Positions 1 through 7,359 of a stretch of DNA of 11,302 nt are shown piece by piece. The stretch is from positions 1-11,302 of the forward strand of contig JADGRK010000047.1 of assembly GCA_017880985.1 (NCBI GenBank), given 5' to 3'. Origin of the DNA: Rhodoferax sp. GTDB lineage: Bacteria; Pseudomonadota; Gammaproteobacteria; Burkholderiales; Burkholderiaceae_C. Numbering within the stretch: position 1 is the first letter of the stretch; the number at the start of each line of letters is the position of its first letter. A program made the translations under genes and the position numbers. Below the pieces are notes generated by a model. That model made no database searches. It was not told the DNA's origin and was given only the letters and a program-made list of their open reading frames with translations.

Positions 1-2438
1 CACAGCAGGGCATCGAAGTGATTGTCAGCAGCGGCGACAAGGATCTGGCGCAGCTGGTCAATGCCCACATCACCATCATCGACACCATGAACGGCAGACG
101 GCGTGACGTGGCCGGCGTGGAAGCTGAATTTGGCGTGCCACCGCGCCTGATGGTGGACTTTCAGACCCTGGTCGGCGATGTGATCGACAACGTGCCGGGT
201 GTGCCCAAGGTCGGCCCGAAGACGGCCGCCAAGTGGCTGCAGGAATACGGTTCGCTCGAAGGCGTGGTGGCCAACGCCGACGCCATCAAGGGCGTGGTGG
301 GTGAGAACCTGAAGAAGTCACTGGACTGGCTGCCGACCGGCCGCCAGCTGCTCACCATCAAGACCGACTGCGATTTGAATGGCTGGGTGCCCGAGCTGCC
401 GGCGCTGGATGCAATCGCGACCGGATCGGAAGATACGGCATCCTTGAAGGACTTTTATGAGAAGTACGGCTTCAAGGGGCTGGTCCGGGCGATCGGTGGT
501 GACGCTGCAACGGGCGCCCTGGGTGGCGCAGCATCCGGCATTGCGGGCAAAGCCAGCGCCGGGTACAAAAACCAGGCCGGACCGGGCCTGTTCGACGCGC
601 CGGACGAGCGCAACTCCCCCGCCGCCAGCGTGACCACGCTGGCCTACGACACCATCCTGACCTGGGAGGCTTTCAACGCCTGGCTGGCACGCGTCGAAGC
701 CGCCGACCTCGTGGCGGTGGACACGGAAACGACTTCGCTGGACGAAATGCGCGCCGAGATCGTGGGCGTATCTTTTAGCGTGACGCCGGGCGAAGCGGCC
801 TATATCCCGCTGGCGCACAACTACCCCGGTGCCCCGGCGCAATTGCCGCGCGACGAGGTGCTGGCGCGGCTCAAGCCCTGGTTGGAAGACGCCAGCAGAA
901 AGAAGCTGGGCCAGCACATCAAATACGACCGCCATGTGTTCGCCAACCACGGCATCGAGGTGCAGGGATACGCGCACGACACCATGCTGCAGAGCTACGT
1001 GCTGGAAGTACACAAGCCGCATGGCCTGGCCAGCCTGGCCGAACGCCATCTGGGGCGCAGTGGCATCAACTACGAAGACCTGTGCGGCAAGGGCGCCAGC
1101 CAGATTTCATTCTCGCAGGTGGACATTGCCAGGGCCGCCGTGTACTCGTGCGAGGACTCGGATCAGACACTCGACGTGCATCGGGTCCTGTGGCCGCGGC
1201 TGCAGGCCGACGACAGACTGCGCTTCATCTACGAGCTGGAAATTGCCAGCAGCGAAGCGCTGTACCGCATCGAGCGCAACGGCGTGCTGATCGACGCCCC
1301 GACGCTGGCGGCGCAAAGCCATGAACTTGGGGCACGCATCCTGCAGCTGGAAAAAGAGGCGCACGAACTGGCCGGCCAGCCGTTCAATCTGAGCAGCCCG
1401 AAGCAGATCGGCGAGATCTTCTTCACCAAGCTCGGCCTGCCGGTGGTCAAGAAAACCCCCACCGGAACGCCCAGCACCGACGATGAAGTGCTGCAAAAAC
1501 TGGCCGAAGATTACCCTTTGCCCGCCAAGATTCTGGAGCACCGCGGCCTGGCCAAACTCAAGGGCACCTACACCGACAAGCTGGCCCAACTGGCTAATCC
1601 GCGCACCGGCCGGGTGCACACGCATTACGCGCAGGCGGTGGCCGTGACCGGGCGCCTGTCCAGCAACGACCCCAACCTGCAAAACATTCCCGTGCGTACC
1701 CCTGAGGGTCGGCGCGTGCGCGAGGCGTTTGTGGCGCCAGCGGGCTCTGTGATTGCCAGCGCGGACTACAGCCAGATCGAGCTGCGCATCATGGCGCACA
1801 TCAGCGGCGATGCGGCGCTGCTGTTCGCCTTTCATGACAACATGGACGTGCACCGTGCCACCGCCGCCGAGATTTTCAGTGTGGACACCGCACAGGTCAC
1901 CAGCGAGCAGCGCCGTTACGCCAAGGTCATCAACTTCGGCCTGATCTACGGCATGAGTGCCTACGGCCTGGCGCGCGCCTTGAGCATCGACAACACGGCC
2001 GCCAAGAACTACATCGAACGCTACTTTGACCGCTATCCCGGCGTCAAGCGCTACATGGACGAAACGAGACTTTCAGCCAAGGCCAAAGGCTACGTTGAAA
2101 CCGTGTTTGGCCGCCGCCTGTACCTGCCCGAGATCAACTCCCCGAACGGCCCGCGGCGCAGCGGCGCCGAGCGCGCCGCGATCAACGCGCCGATGCAGGG
2201 CACGGCGGCGGATCTGATCAAACTCAGCATGGTGAAGGTGCAGCAGGTGCTGGACGAGGAAAAACGGGGCACCAAGATGATCATGCAGGTGCATGACGAA
2301 CTGGTGTTTGAAGTGCCTGAATCAGAAGTGAGCTGGCTGAAAGTTGAGATCCCGCGCCTGATGGCCGGTGTCGCACATCTCAAGGTGCCCTTGCTGGCCG
2401 AGGTGGGCGTGGGGCCGAACTGGGATAAAGCGCATTGA
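1..2438 (+). CDS. polA: DNA polymerase I, 5' end missing (811 codons present)
   Basis: DNA polymerase I fills gaps and removes RNA primers during lagging-strand synthesis and excision repair. The frame is open from base 3, and the first visible residues (QQGIEVIVSSGDKDLAQLV) lie inside the 5' nuclease domain, so roughly 120-130 N-terminal residues are outside the window compared with the 928-aa E. coli enzyme. Visible parts, numbered from base 3: the helix-hairpin-helix region (GDVIDNVPGVPKVGPKTA); an Ala/Gly-rich linker near residues 165-195; the 3'-5' proofreading domain with DTET at 240, DTML at 326 and YSCEDSD with the metal Asp at 385; and the polymerase domain with motif A (DYSQIELRIMAH, Asp 588), the O-helix motif B (RRYAKVINFGLIYG, Lys 641) and motif C (QVHDELVFE, Asp 765). 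All carboxylates expected for both catalytic sites are present, so proofreading looks active. It ends in the usual ...VGPNWDKAH. The GTG at 18 is only the first start-like codon in the window, not the true start. Confidence 0.98.
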   Translation, partial: QQGIEVIVSSGDKDLAQLVNAHITIIDTMNGRRRDVAGVEAEFGVPPRLMVDFQTLVGDVIDNVPGVPKVGPKTAAKWLQEYGSLEGVVANADAIKGVVGENLKKSLDWLPTGRQLLTIKTDCDLNGWVPELPALDAIATGSEDTASLKDFYEKYGFKGLVRAIGGDAATGALGGAASGIAGKASAGYKNQAGPGLFDAPDERNSPAASVTTLAYDTILTWEAFNAWLARVEAADLVAVDTETTSLDEMRAEIVGVSFSVTPGEAAYIPLAHNYPGAPAQLPRDEVLARLKPWLEDASRKKLGQHIKYDRHVFANHGIEVQGYAHDTMLQSYVLEVHKPHGLASLAERHLGRSGINYEDLCGKGASQISFSQVDIARAAVYSCEDSDQTLDVHRVLWPRLQADDRLRFIYELEIASSEALYRIERNGVLIDAPTLAAQSHELGARILQLEKEAHELAGQPFNLSSPKQIGEIFFTKLGLPVVKKTPTGTPSTDDEVLQKLAEDYPLPAKILEHRGLAKLKGTYTDKLAQLANPRTGRVHTHYAQAVAVTGRLSSNDPNLQNIPVRTPEGRRVREAFVAPAGSVIASADYSQIELRIMAHISGDAALLFAFHDNMDVHRATAAEIFSVDTAQVTSEQRRYAKVINFGLIYGMSAYGLARALSIDNTAAKNYIERYFDRYPGVKRYMDETRLSAKAKGYVETVFGRRLYLPEINSPNGPRRSGAERAAINAPMQGTAADLIKLSMVKVQQVLDEEKRGTKMIMQVHDELVFEVPESEVSWLKVEIPRLMAGVAHLKVPLLAEVGVGPNWDKAH

Positions 2439-2598
2439 TATTGGCGCTGCCGATAAAGACACAAGCCCAGGCACAATCTGGCACCAATGGCATATAGCAA
2501 GCCAGGTATTCGAGGTTTTTTCAACTCATTCATGGGCAAGGGCGGTACAGTGGGCGATGACCATGACATGTTCAAACCAGGCCATGAAATACCCTGAA

Positions 2599-4200
2599 AT
2601 GAAGGATCGCCGCCGCCTGCTTCAGCTTCTTCTCGCGAGTACCGCAACCTGGTGCTTGCCGCGCAGTGCCTGGAGCCGGGAGCGCTTCGCGAGCAGTCCT
2701 TTCACGCTGGGAGTGGCCAGCGGCGCGCCGACCCAGGATTCAGTGGTTTTGTGGACCCGCTTGCATACCGCACAGTCGGTCATGTTCGGCGTTGACGACA
2801 GCCTTGGGCAGGCTGGAGTGCCGGTGCGATGGGAACTGGCGCATGACCGGCAGTTTAGCCGCTTGGTGCAAAGTGGGCAGAGGCTGGCCAGCCTGGAGCT
2901 GGCGCATTCGGTTCACGTCGAGGTGTCGGGCTTGGAACCTGATCGCTGGTATTTTTACCGCTTCATGGTCGGGGATTTTGTGAGCCCAGTGGGGCGCACG
3001 CGCACTGTCCCCAGACCCGATGCGGTGGTGGCCCGCCTGCGGCTGGCTTACGCGTCGTGCCAGAAGTGGGAGGACGGTTTTTTTACCGCCTGGCGCCACA
3101 TGCGCGAAGAAAATCTCGACTTGGTGCTGTTTCTGGGTGATTACATCTACGAATATCCGGCGCTCAATAGCAAGGTGCGCGTCCCCACCGGTGGCTGGGT
3201 GCTGACACTCGACGACTATCGCCAACGCTATGCGTTGTACAAGGGCGAGGCCGACTTGCAGGCCATGCATGCCGCTTGTCCGTGGCTGCTGACCTGGGAC
3301 GATCACGAGGTGCAAAACGATTACGCGGGGGTGCAAGCAGGTTTCAGTGGCGCTGCTGCCCCGTCAATGTCTGAAAACTTTTTGGCGCGCCGTGCGGCTG
3401 CCTACCAAGCCTGGTACGAGCACATGCCGGTGCGTGCTGCGGCCTTGACGCAAGGGCTGGCGGGGTTGGCGGCGGGTGCCGAGCTGCGCATCTACAGCCG
3501 CTTGCCATACGGCCAGCTCGCGTCGCTGTACCTGCTTGATGGTCGGCAATACAAAGACCCGCAGGCCTGCACCCAAGGCGGTGGGGTGGGGTCGAGCAAA
3601 GTGAAGCCGAGCGCTTGTCCGCAGTGGAACGATCCCAATCGGTCGCTACTGGGTCGGCAGCAGGAGCGCTGGCTGTACGATGAATTTGCCAAGCTGCAGT
3701 CGGGTCAGGTGCGCTGGAATGTGCTGGGTCAGTCCACACTGTTGGGCCAGCGCACCCTTGATAGCGGCCCCGGCCAGACCTTTTGGAACGACGGCTGGGA
3801 CGGCTACGCCAGTGCGCGCACCCGCTTGACCCATGCCTTGCGCCAATACGCGGTGACCAATCCGGTGGTGCTGGGTGGCGATGTGCACGAAAACTGGGTT
3901 GGCCACGTCAAGGCCGATTACGCTGACCCGGCCAGCGTCAGTGTTGGGGTGGAGTTCTGCGGCACCAGTATCACCTCGCGCTCAGGCGGTAACGCCAAAA
4001 CGGCCGAGCGGCTGGCACAGAACCCGCATTTTGTATTTGCCGATGCACAACGCAAAGGTTATGGCGTGGTGGAGTTCACGCCCACCAAGCTCACCACCAC
4101 CTTGCGCGTGGTTGATGACGTGACCCGTCAAGACACAAAAATTGAAACCCTGGCCCGCTTTGTGGTGCAGGCCGGGCGGCCCCACGTGGAACTGGCCTGA
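2599..4200 (+). CDS. phoD: PhoD-family alkaline phosphatase/phosphodiesterase, probably Tat-exported
   Basis: Predicted secreted metallophosphatase that releases phosphate from mono- or diesters; the PhoD family uses calcium with a tyrosine- and cysteine-bound iron. From ATG 2599 it is 533 aa, near the usual PhoD size. It opens MKDRRRLLQLLLASTATW, a twin-arginine motif followed by a short hydrophobic stretch, so export folded through Tat is inferred. The cleavage site is unclear. An N-terminal PhoD fold (residues 35-140, VASGAPTQDSVVLWTRL) precedes the catalytic domain: ASCQKWEDGFF with Cys154, FLGDYIYEY with Asp181 and Tyr184, WDDHEVQNDYAG at 233-244, LLDGRQY at 313, and GGDVHENW with Asp428 and His430. 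The expected metal ligands are all seen. The start is uncertain: in-frame ATGs at 2557, 2563 and 2584 are possible and none has a good Shine-Dalgarno; 2599 is chosen because it puts RRR at residues 4-6. The frame stays open back into polA, but in the wrong frame for that protein. It lies 160 bases after polA and ends 20 bases from the converging uspA stop. I see no convincing Pho box or terminator. Confidence 0.9.
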   Translation: MKDRRRLLQLLLASTATWCLPRSAWSRERFASSPFTLGVASGAPTQDSVVLWTRLHTAQSVMFGVDDSLGQAGVPVRWELAHDRQFSRLVQSGQRLASLELAHSVHVEVSGLEPDRWYFYRFMVGDFVSPVGRTRTVPRPDAVVARLRLAYASCQKWEDGFFTAWRHMREENLDLVLFLGDYIYEYPALNSKVRVPTGGWVLTLDDYRQRYALYKGEADLQAMHAACPWLLTWDDHEVQNDYAGVQAGFSGAAAPSMSENFLARRAAAYQAWYEHMPVRAAALTQGLAGLAAGAELRIYSRLPYGQLASLYLLDGRQYKDPQACTQGGGVGSSKVKPSACPQWNDPNRSLLGRQQERWLYDEFAKLQSGQVRWNVLGQSTLLGQRTLDSGPGQTFWNDGWDGYASARTRLTHALRQYAVTNPVVLGGDVHENWVGHVKADYADPASVSVGVEFCGTSITSRSGGNAKTAERLAQNPHFVFADAQRKGYGVVEFTPTKLTTTLRVVDDVTRQDTKIETLARFVVQAGRPHVELA

Positions 4201-4220
4201 ACAACAGGCTGAAGGTTCGG

Positions 4221-4664
4221 TTAGCGTAGAACCAGAACCGGCACGTGGGAGTGCGTCAGCACCAGTTGGGTCTCACTGCCCAGTAGCAGACGCCTGATGC
4301 CACGGCGGCCATGCGAGGCCATGACAATCAAATCGCATTTGTGTTTTTTGGCGGCGGCGATGATGGCATCCGACACCAGGTCCGACTTGATGGTGATGGC
4401 CTTGGTTTTGACCCCTTTTTTCAGCGCCGCTTGTTGCACCGCCTCGACAACGGCTTGACCATCTTCAGCCCACTGTTTCTCTACTCGGCTGACCTCGGCC
4501 GCCTGCAAAGCCAAACCCCCTTCAAAATAACTTTGTGGATAACGCGGGATCACTTTCAAGGCCACCAGTTCGGCCTGGGTCAAGGCGGCCAGTGCAATCG
4601 CACTGGCTACCGCTTTTTTTGACAACGTGGAACCGTCGGTGGCAACCAGAATTCTTTCGTACAT
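4221..4664 (-). CDS. uspA: Universal stress protein, UspA family, ATP-binding type
   Basis: Small cytoplasmic Usp-domain protein (147 aa, a single domain of normal length). Family members are induced by starvation, hypoxia or respiratory stress and act as ATP-binding survival or signalling factors; the exact role here is not known. Visible: the N-terminal strand MYERILVATDGSTLSKKAV with the nucleotide-contacting Asp9; a central charged helix; and the C-terminal loop MASHGRRGIRRLLLGSETQLVLTHSHVPVLVLR. The loop matches the ATP-binding G-2x-G-9x-G(S/T) pattern except that the first Gly is Ala (ASHG), a common variant. The start ATG (4662-4664 on the complementary strand) has an AGGAG site at 4671-4675, 6 bases upstream. 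The gene converges on phoD and diverges from ccoI. A near-perfect FNR/ANR box and a fitting -10 element lie upstream, so induction at low oxygen is inferred. 'uspA' is used here as a family name; orthology to E. coli uspA is not claimed. Confidence 0.93.
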   Translation of the reverse strand: MYERILVATDGSTLSKKAVASAIALAALTQAELVALKVIPRYPQSYFEGGLALQAAEVSRVEKQWAEDGQAVVEAVQQAALKKGVKTKAITIKSDLVSDAIIAAAKKHKCDLIVMASHGRRGIRRLLLGSETQLVLTHSHVPVLVLR

Positions 4665-4692
4665 GAATTACTCCTGTTGAATGAAGGTAGCA

Positions 4693-4698
4693 AGCTTA
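4693..4698 (-). promoter_or_regulatory. Candidate -10 element of uspA
   Basis: On the minus strand this reads TAAGCT, matching TATAAT at the key first, second and last positions. It sits 21 bases downstream of the FNR-like box at 4720-4733, close to the 22 bases expected when an FNR-type activator is centred near -41.5 and replaces the -35 element. Transcription would start near 4686, giving a leader of about 22 bases that holds the AGGAG ribosome-binding site. Spacing supports the call; the hexamer alone is weak. Confidence 0.5.
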
Positions 4699-4719
4699 CT
4701 CTGCTGGTGTCGCGTGGTT

Positions 4720-4733
4720 TTGATGGTCGTCAA
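4720..4733. promoter_or_regulatory. FNR/ANR-type binding site between uspA and ccoI
   Basis: The sequence TTGATGGTCGTCAA matches the FNR/ANR consensus TTGAT-N4-ATCAA at nine of the ten conserved bases; the one mismatch is G for A at the start of the right half-site. It lies in the 106-base divergent gap. Relative to uspA it is centred about 62 bases before the start codon, with a fitting -10 element, so class II activation is inferred. Relative to ccoI it is only about 44 bases before the ATG, which leaves little room for a promoter and leader. It could also activate ccoI weakly, or overlap and repress a ccoI promoter (TAAACT at 4735-4740). Confidence 0.65.
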
Positions 4734-4763
4734 GTAAACTGCGAGCCTCGGCCAGAATCCTTT

Positions 4764-4767
4764 GGAG
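4764..4767 (+). promoter_or_regulatory. Ribosome-binding site deciding the ccoI start
   Basis: GGAG lies 3 bases before ATG 4771, a short but usable spacing. The alternative in-frame TTG at 4762 overlaps this site and has no purine-rich sequence of its own upstream. This favours ATG 4771 as the start. Confidence 0.5.
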
Positions 4768-4770
4768 CTC

Positions 4771-7110
4771 ATGTCAACCGCACTGTCTGCTGCCCGTTTC
4801 GCTGCCTCCAAAATTCCGATTGAGGCTGGCCACCAGGGGCAATTGGAGTCATCGGAAGACGCTTTGGCCGAGGGGGACTTGCATCTGCTCGATGATCCGC
4901 TGGAGTGGTCCGCGTTCAGCCGACCAGACCCACGCGAGCCACATCTCTGGGAATCCAATATTCTGATCGAAGGCATGCATTGCGCTGCTTGTGCGCTTAC
5001 GCTGGAAGATGCGTTGCAGGGCGTCGCCGGCGTGGTCAAGGCCGACGTGAGCGCTGGCAGCCACCGGGCCCGGGTCGTCTGGTCGTCCGAGACCGTGCAG
5101 CCTTCGGACTGGATGATGGCAGTTCAAAAAGCGGGCTATCGCCCGTTGCCCGCCAATGACGCGTTTGCCCGTGAGCGCCGCAAGGGGGAAGCACGCAAGC
5201 TGCTTTGGCGTCTGGCCGTGGCCGGGTTATGCATGATGCAGGTGATGATGTACGCCTATCCGGCCTACGTGGCAGCGCCTGGGGATTTGACGAGCGAGAT
5301 GGAGCGCTTGCTGCGCTGGGCCTCCTGGGTGTTGACGTTGCCAGTGATCCTGTTCTCATGCGGACCGTTCTTTGGCAGTGCCTGGCGGGATGTGACTCAT
5401 CGGCGTGTCAGCATGGATTTGCCGGTGGCTCTGGGCATGCTGATTACCTTTGCCGTCAGCACGGCAGGCACCTTTGAGCCGCAGGGCATCTTTGGTCGGG
5501 AGGTCTATTTCGATTCGCTCACCATGTTTGTCTTCTTCCTGTTGTCGGGTCGCTGGCTGGAATTGCGCTTGCGGGATCGAACGGCGGGCGCACTCGAAGC
5601 CCTGATGAACCGGCTGCCCGACAGCGTGGCGCGGCAGAAACAAGACGGTAGTTACGAGCGCGTGGCGGCGCGGCGCTTGCAGGCAGGCGAAATCATTCGT
5701 GTCTTGCCGGGTGAGACGTTCCCGGCTGATGGCCTGCTGCTGCAAGGCGACACAATGGTCGATGAGGCGCTTCTCACCGGCGAGTCGCGGCCGGTGGCGC
5801 ATGGCGTTGGCAGCACGGTGATTGCTGGCAGCCATAACCTTTCAGGTCTGGTTCAGGTTCGCGTTGAGCGCATCGGCGCGCAAACCCGTTTCGCCCAGAT
5901 TGTGGCGCTAATGGAAACTGCGTCAACCACCAAGCCGCTCATCGCCCATTTGGCGGATCGCATTGCCAAACCATTTTTAGTGGCAGTTTTGCTGGCTGCC
6001 GGTCTGGCCTGTGCTTTTTGGTGGGGGCGTGACCCAGGGCACGCGTTGATGGTGGCGGTAGCGGTGCTGGTGGTGACCTGTCCCTGCGCATTGTCGTTGG
6101 CAACCCCCGCCGCAATGTTGGCGTCGGCGGGTGCCTTGGCACGAGGGGGCGTTCTGGTGCGCCGGCTGGAAGCCTTTGAAGCTTTGGCTGTCATCGACAC
6201 GGTCATGTTTGATAAAACCGGCACCTTGACACGGGATGCAATGGTGCTGGGTACGACTCAGGTGCGTGAGGGCGTCCCGCCTGAGCAGGCGCTGGCGATG
6301 GCAGTCGCCCTGGCCCAGTTTTCGCTGCACCCGGTAGCCAGGGCATTGATCGCTGCTGTGGGCGGGAAAACTGCCTCGCCGTGGGCGGCAGAGGCGGTCA
6401 GTGAGATCGCGGGGCAGGGCCTGTCGGGCCGGGTGCGGTGTGGTGACGCCGAGCTGGCTGCGACTGATCTGCGCCTCGGGTCTGCCGATTTTTGTGGCGT
6501 TAAGCTGGCTCGCTCAGAATCGTTGCGGGCCTGCTTAAGTGACGAGCGGGGCTGGTTGGCTACTTTTGAGTTGCACGAGGTTATTCGACCGGATGCCCTC
6601 GATACGGTGACGGCACTGCAGCGAAAGGGTATTGCTGTGCATCTACTGTCTGGCGATAGTGTTGAGGCCGTGGCGCGGGTCGCAGCGCGTGTGGGAATAG
6701 CCGCGTTTCAGGGCGAATGCACACCACAGGACAAACTTGATTTCTTGCGAAATGCCCAGCAACAGGGTCACAAAGTGGCGGTTGTCGGGGACGGGATCAA
6801 CGACGGCCCGGTGCTGGCTGGCGCCCATGTCGCGTTTGCCTTTGGGCAAGCGGCACCCTTGGCTCAGGCACAATCAGATTTTGTGGTTTTGGGTGATCAA
6901 CTCGGTGTCATCGTGACAGCGACACAGCTTGCCCGTCGCACCCTGCGGGTGGTGCGTCAGAATCTCTGGTGGGCAGCCATTTACAACGCGGTGTGTGTGC
7001 CGCTGGCCATCGTCGGGTGGCTGCCGGCCTGGCTAGCGGGTCTGGGCATGGCGCTGAGCTCTTTGCTGGTCGTGCTCAATGCGTTACGCTTGTCGAAAAT
7101 ACCTAGTTAG
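4771..7110 (+). CDS. ccoI: Copper-transporting P1B-type ATPase for cbb3 oxidase assembly (CcoI/FixI)
   Basis: Inner-membrane heavy-metal ATPase. In the CcoI/FixI (CopA2-like) family it exports Cu(I) slowly towards the periplasmic side to supply CuB of the cbb3 oxidase rather than for copper resistance. From ATG 4771 it has 779 aa. In order: an N-terminal extension of about 60 residues; a heavy-metal-associated domain with GMHCAAC (Cys71, Cys74); two membrane segments around 147-168 and 183-205; two more around 212-234 (MDLPVALGM) and 244-264; the actuator loop with TGES at 336-339; the metal-site helix with CPC at 437-439; the phosphorylated DKTGTLT (Asp481); the HP motif at 520-521; GDGIND at 673-678; and two final membrane segments near 730-775. 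All catalytic motifs are intact. The cysteine-rich CxHC domain found at the N-terminus of some CcoI/FixI proteins is absent. ccoS follows after 13 bases, and adjacency to ccoS and ccoNOQP supports the CcoI assignment over CopA. Confidence 0.95.
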   Translation: MSTALSAARFAASKIPIEAGHQGQLESSEDALAEGDLHLLDDPLEWSAFSRPDPREPHLWESNILIEGMHCAACALTLEDALQGVAGVVKADVSAGSHRARVVWSSETVQPSDWMMAVQKAGYRPLPANDAFARERRKGEARKLLWRLAVAGLCMMQVMMYAYPAYVAAPGDLTSEMERLLRWASWVLTLPVILFSCGPFFGSAWRDVTHRRVSMDLPVALGMLITFAVSTAGTFEPQGIFGREVYFDSLTMFVFFLLSGRWLELRLRDRTAGALEALMNRLPDSVARQKQDGSYERVAARRLQAGEIIRVLPGETFPADGLLLQGDTMVDEALLTGESRPVAHGVGSTVIAGSHNLSGLVQVRVERIGAQTRFAQIVALMETASTTKPLIAHLADRIAKPFLVAVLLAAGLACAFWWGRDPGHALMVAVAVLVVTCPCALSLATPAAMLASAGALARGGVLVRRLEAFEALAVIDTVMFDKTGTLTRDAMVLGTTQVREGVPPEQALAMAVALAQFSLHPVARALIAAVGGKTASPWAAEAVSEIAGQGLSGRVRCGDAELAATDLRLGSADFCGVKLARSESLRACLSDERGWLATFELHEVIRPDALDTVTALQRKGIAVHLLSGDSVEAVARVAARVGIAAFQGECTPQDKLDFLRNAQQQGHKVAVVGDGINDGPVLAGAHVAFAFGQAAPLAQAQSDFVVLGDQLGVIVTATQLARRTLRVVRQNLWWAAIYNAVCVPLAIVGWLPAWLAGLGMALSSLLVVLNALRLSKIPS

Positions 7111-7123
7111 CGAAAGGGTTATT

Positions 7124-7258
7124 TTGGATATACTTTATTTGCTGATTCCTCTGTCAGTGATCCTCGTGTTTTTTATTCTTGGGGGCCTGTGGTGGGCCAT
7201 CCACCGAGGTCAATTTGAAGACATTGAGGCTGAAGGCGAGCGAATTCTTAAGGATTAA
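7124..7258 (+). CDS. ccoS: Cbb3-type oxidase assembly protein CcoS
   Basis: 44-residue membrane protein (MDILYLLIPLSVILVFFILG... ending RILKD). One hydrophobic segment at residues 3-26 is followed by the family signature WWAIHRGQFEDIEAEGERIL: a tryptophan pair, then Gly-Gln-Phe-(Glu/Asp)-Asp and an acidic tail. CcoS is known to be needed for the oxidase to acquire its heme b and copper cofactors. The start is TTG at 7124, preceded by AAAGGG at 7113-7118 with 5 bases between; there is no in-frame ATG or GTG before the signature that would keep the membrane segment whole. It begins 13 bases after the ccoI stop, so the two are very likely co-transcribed. Small size and a TTG start make it easy to miss. 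Confidence 0.93.
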   Translation: MDILYLLIPLSVILVFFILGGLWWAIHRGQFEDIEAEGERILKD

Positions 7259-7275
7259 TTGGAATTCGTAAGAAT
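7244..7275. repeat. AT-rich inverted repeat at the end of ccoS
   Basis: Perfect 7-base arms ATTCTTA (7244-7250) and TAAGAAT (7269-7275) are separated by 18 bases and span the ccoS stop codon. The right arm ends 3 bases before the FNR box. The stem would be weak (one G-C pair per arm) and no T-run follows, so it is not a standard terminator. It may be a protein-binding site, an AT-rich promoter-upstream element or chance. Confidence 0.35.
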
Positions 7276-7277
7276 GG

Positions 7278-7291
7278 TTGATATGGATCAA
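7278..7291. promoter_or_regulatory. Perfect FNR/ANR-type box upstream of ccoN
   Basis: TTGATATGGATCAA is an exact match to TTGAT-N4-ATCAA, the site of the oxygen-sensing iron-sulfur activator FNR and its relatives ANR, FnrL and FixK. It is centred about 75 bases before the ccoN start in the 101-base ccoS-ccoN gap. FNR-type control of ccoNOQP is well established in proteobacteria. If it acts at -41.5, transcription would begin near 7326. The bases where a -10 element would fall (about 7312-7319, A-rich then CCG) are a poor match to TATAAT, so the exact start site cannot be read from sequence. Confidence 0.88.
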
Positions 7292-7359
7292 ACGGTCGAG
7301 GGGGTGCTCTGAAAAACCGTGAGACACTCAATTCGAACAAACTCAGAAGAGGTGAACAC

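Noticed and set aside
318..1049. Long open frame on the minus strand opposite polA (and a similar one at 1107-1853)
   Set aside because: These are antisense shadows of a GC-rich gene: His/Arg/Gln-rich compositions without recognisable domains, lying fully under an intact polA.
2479..2493. TGGCAC at 2479 followed by GGCAT, resembling a sigma-54 promoter before phoD
   Set aside because: The -24 GG to -12 GC spacing is off by two bases and the TTGC element is missing.
2478..2521. CTGGC...GCCAG followed by a T-run at 2516-2521 as a polA terminator
   Set aside because: The stem is only 5 pairs with an 18-base loop, and the T-run starts 11 bases after the stem, so it does not fit an intrinsic terminator.
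2557..2568. Tandem ATGACC/ATGACA hexamers before phoD as a Pho box
   Set aside because: The spacing (6 bases) and sequence do not match the 11-base-period PhoB repeats; probably chance.
4214..4233. GGTTC...GAACC hairpin between the convergent phoD and uspA stops
   Set aside because: Five-base stem, 10-base loop, no T-run on either side, and it overlaps the uspA stop; too weak to call a terminator.
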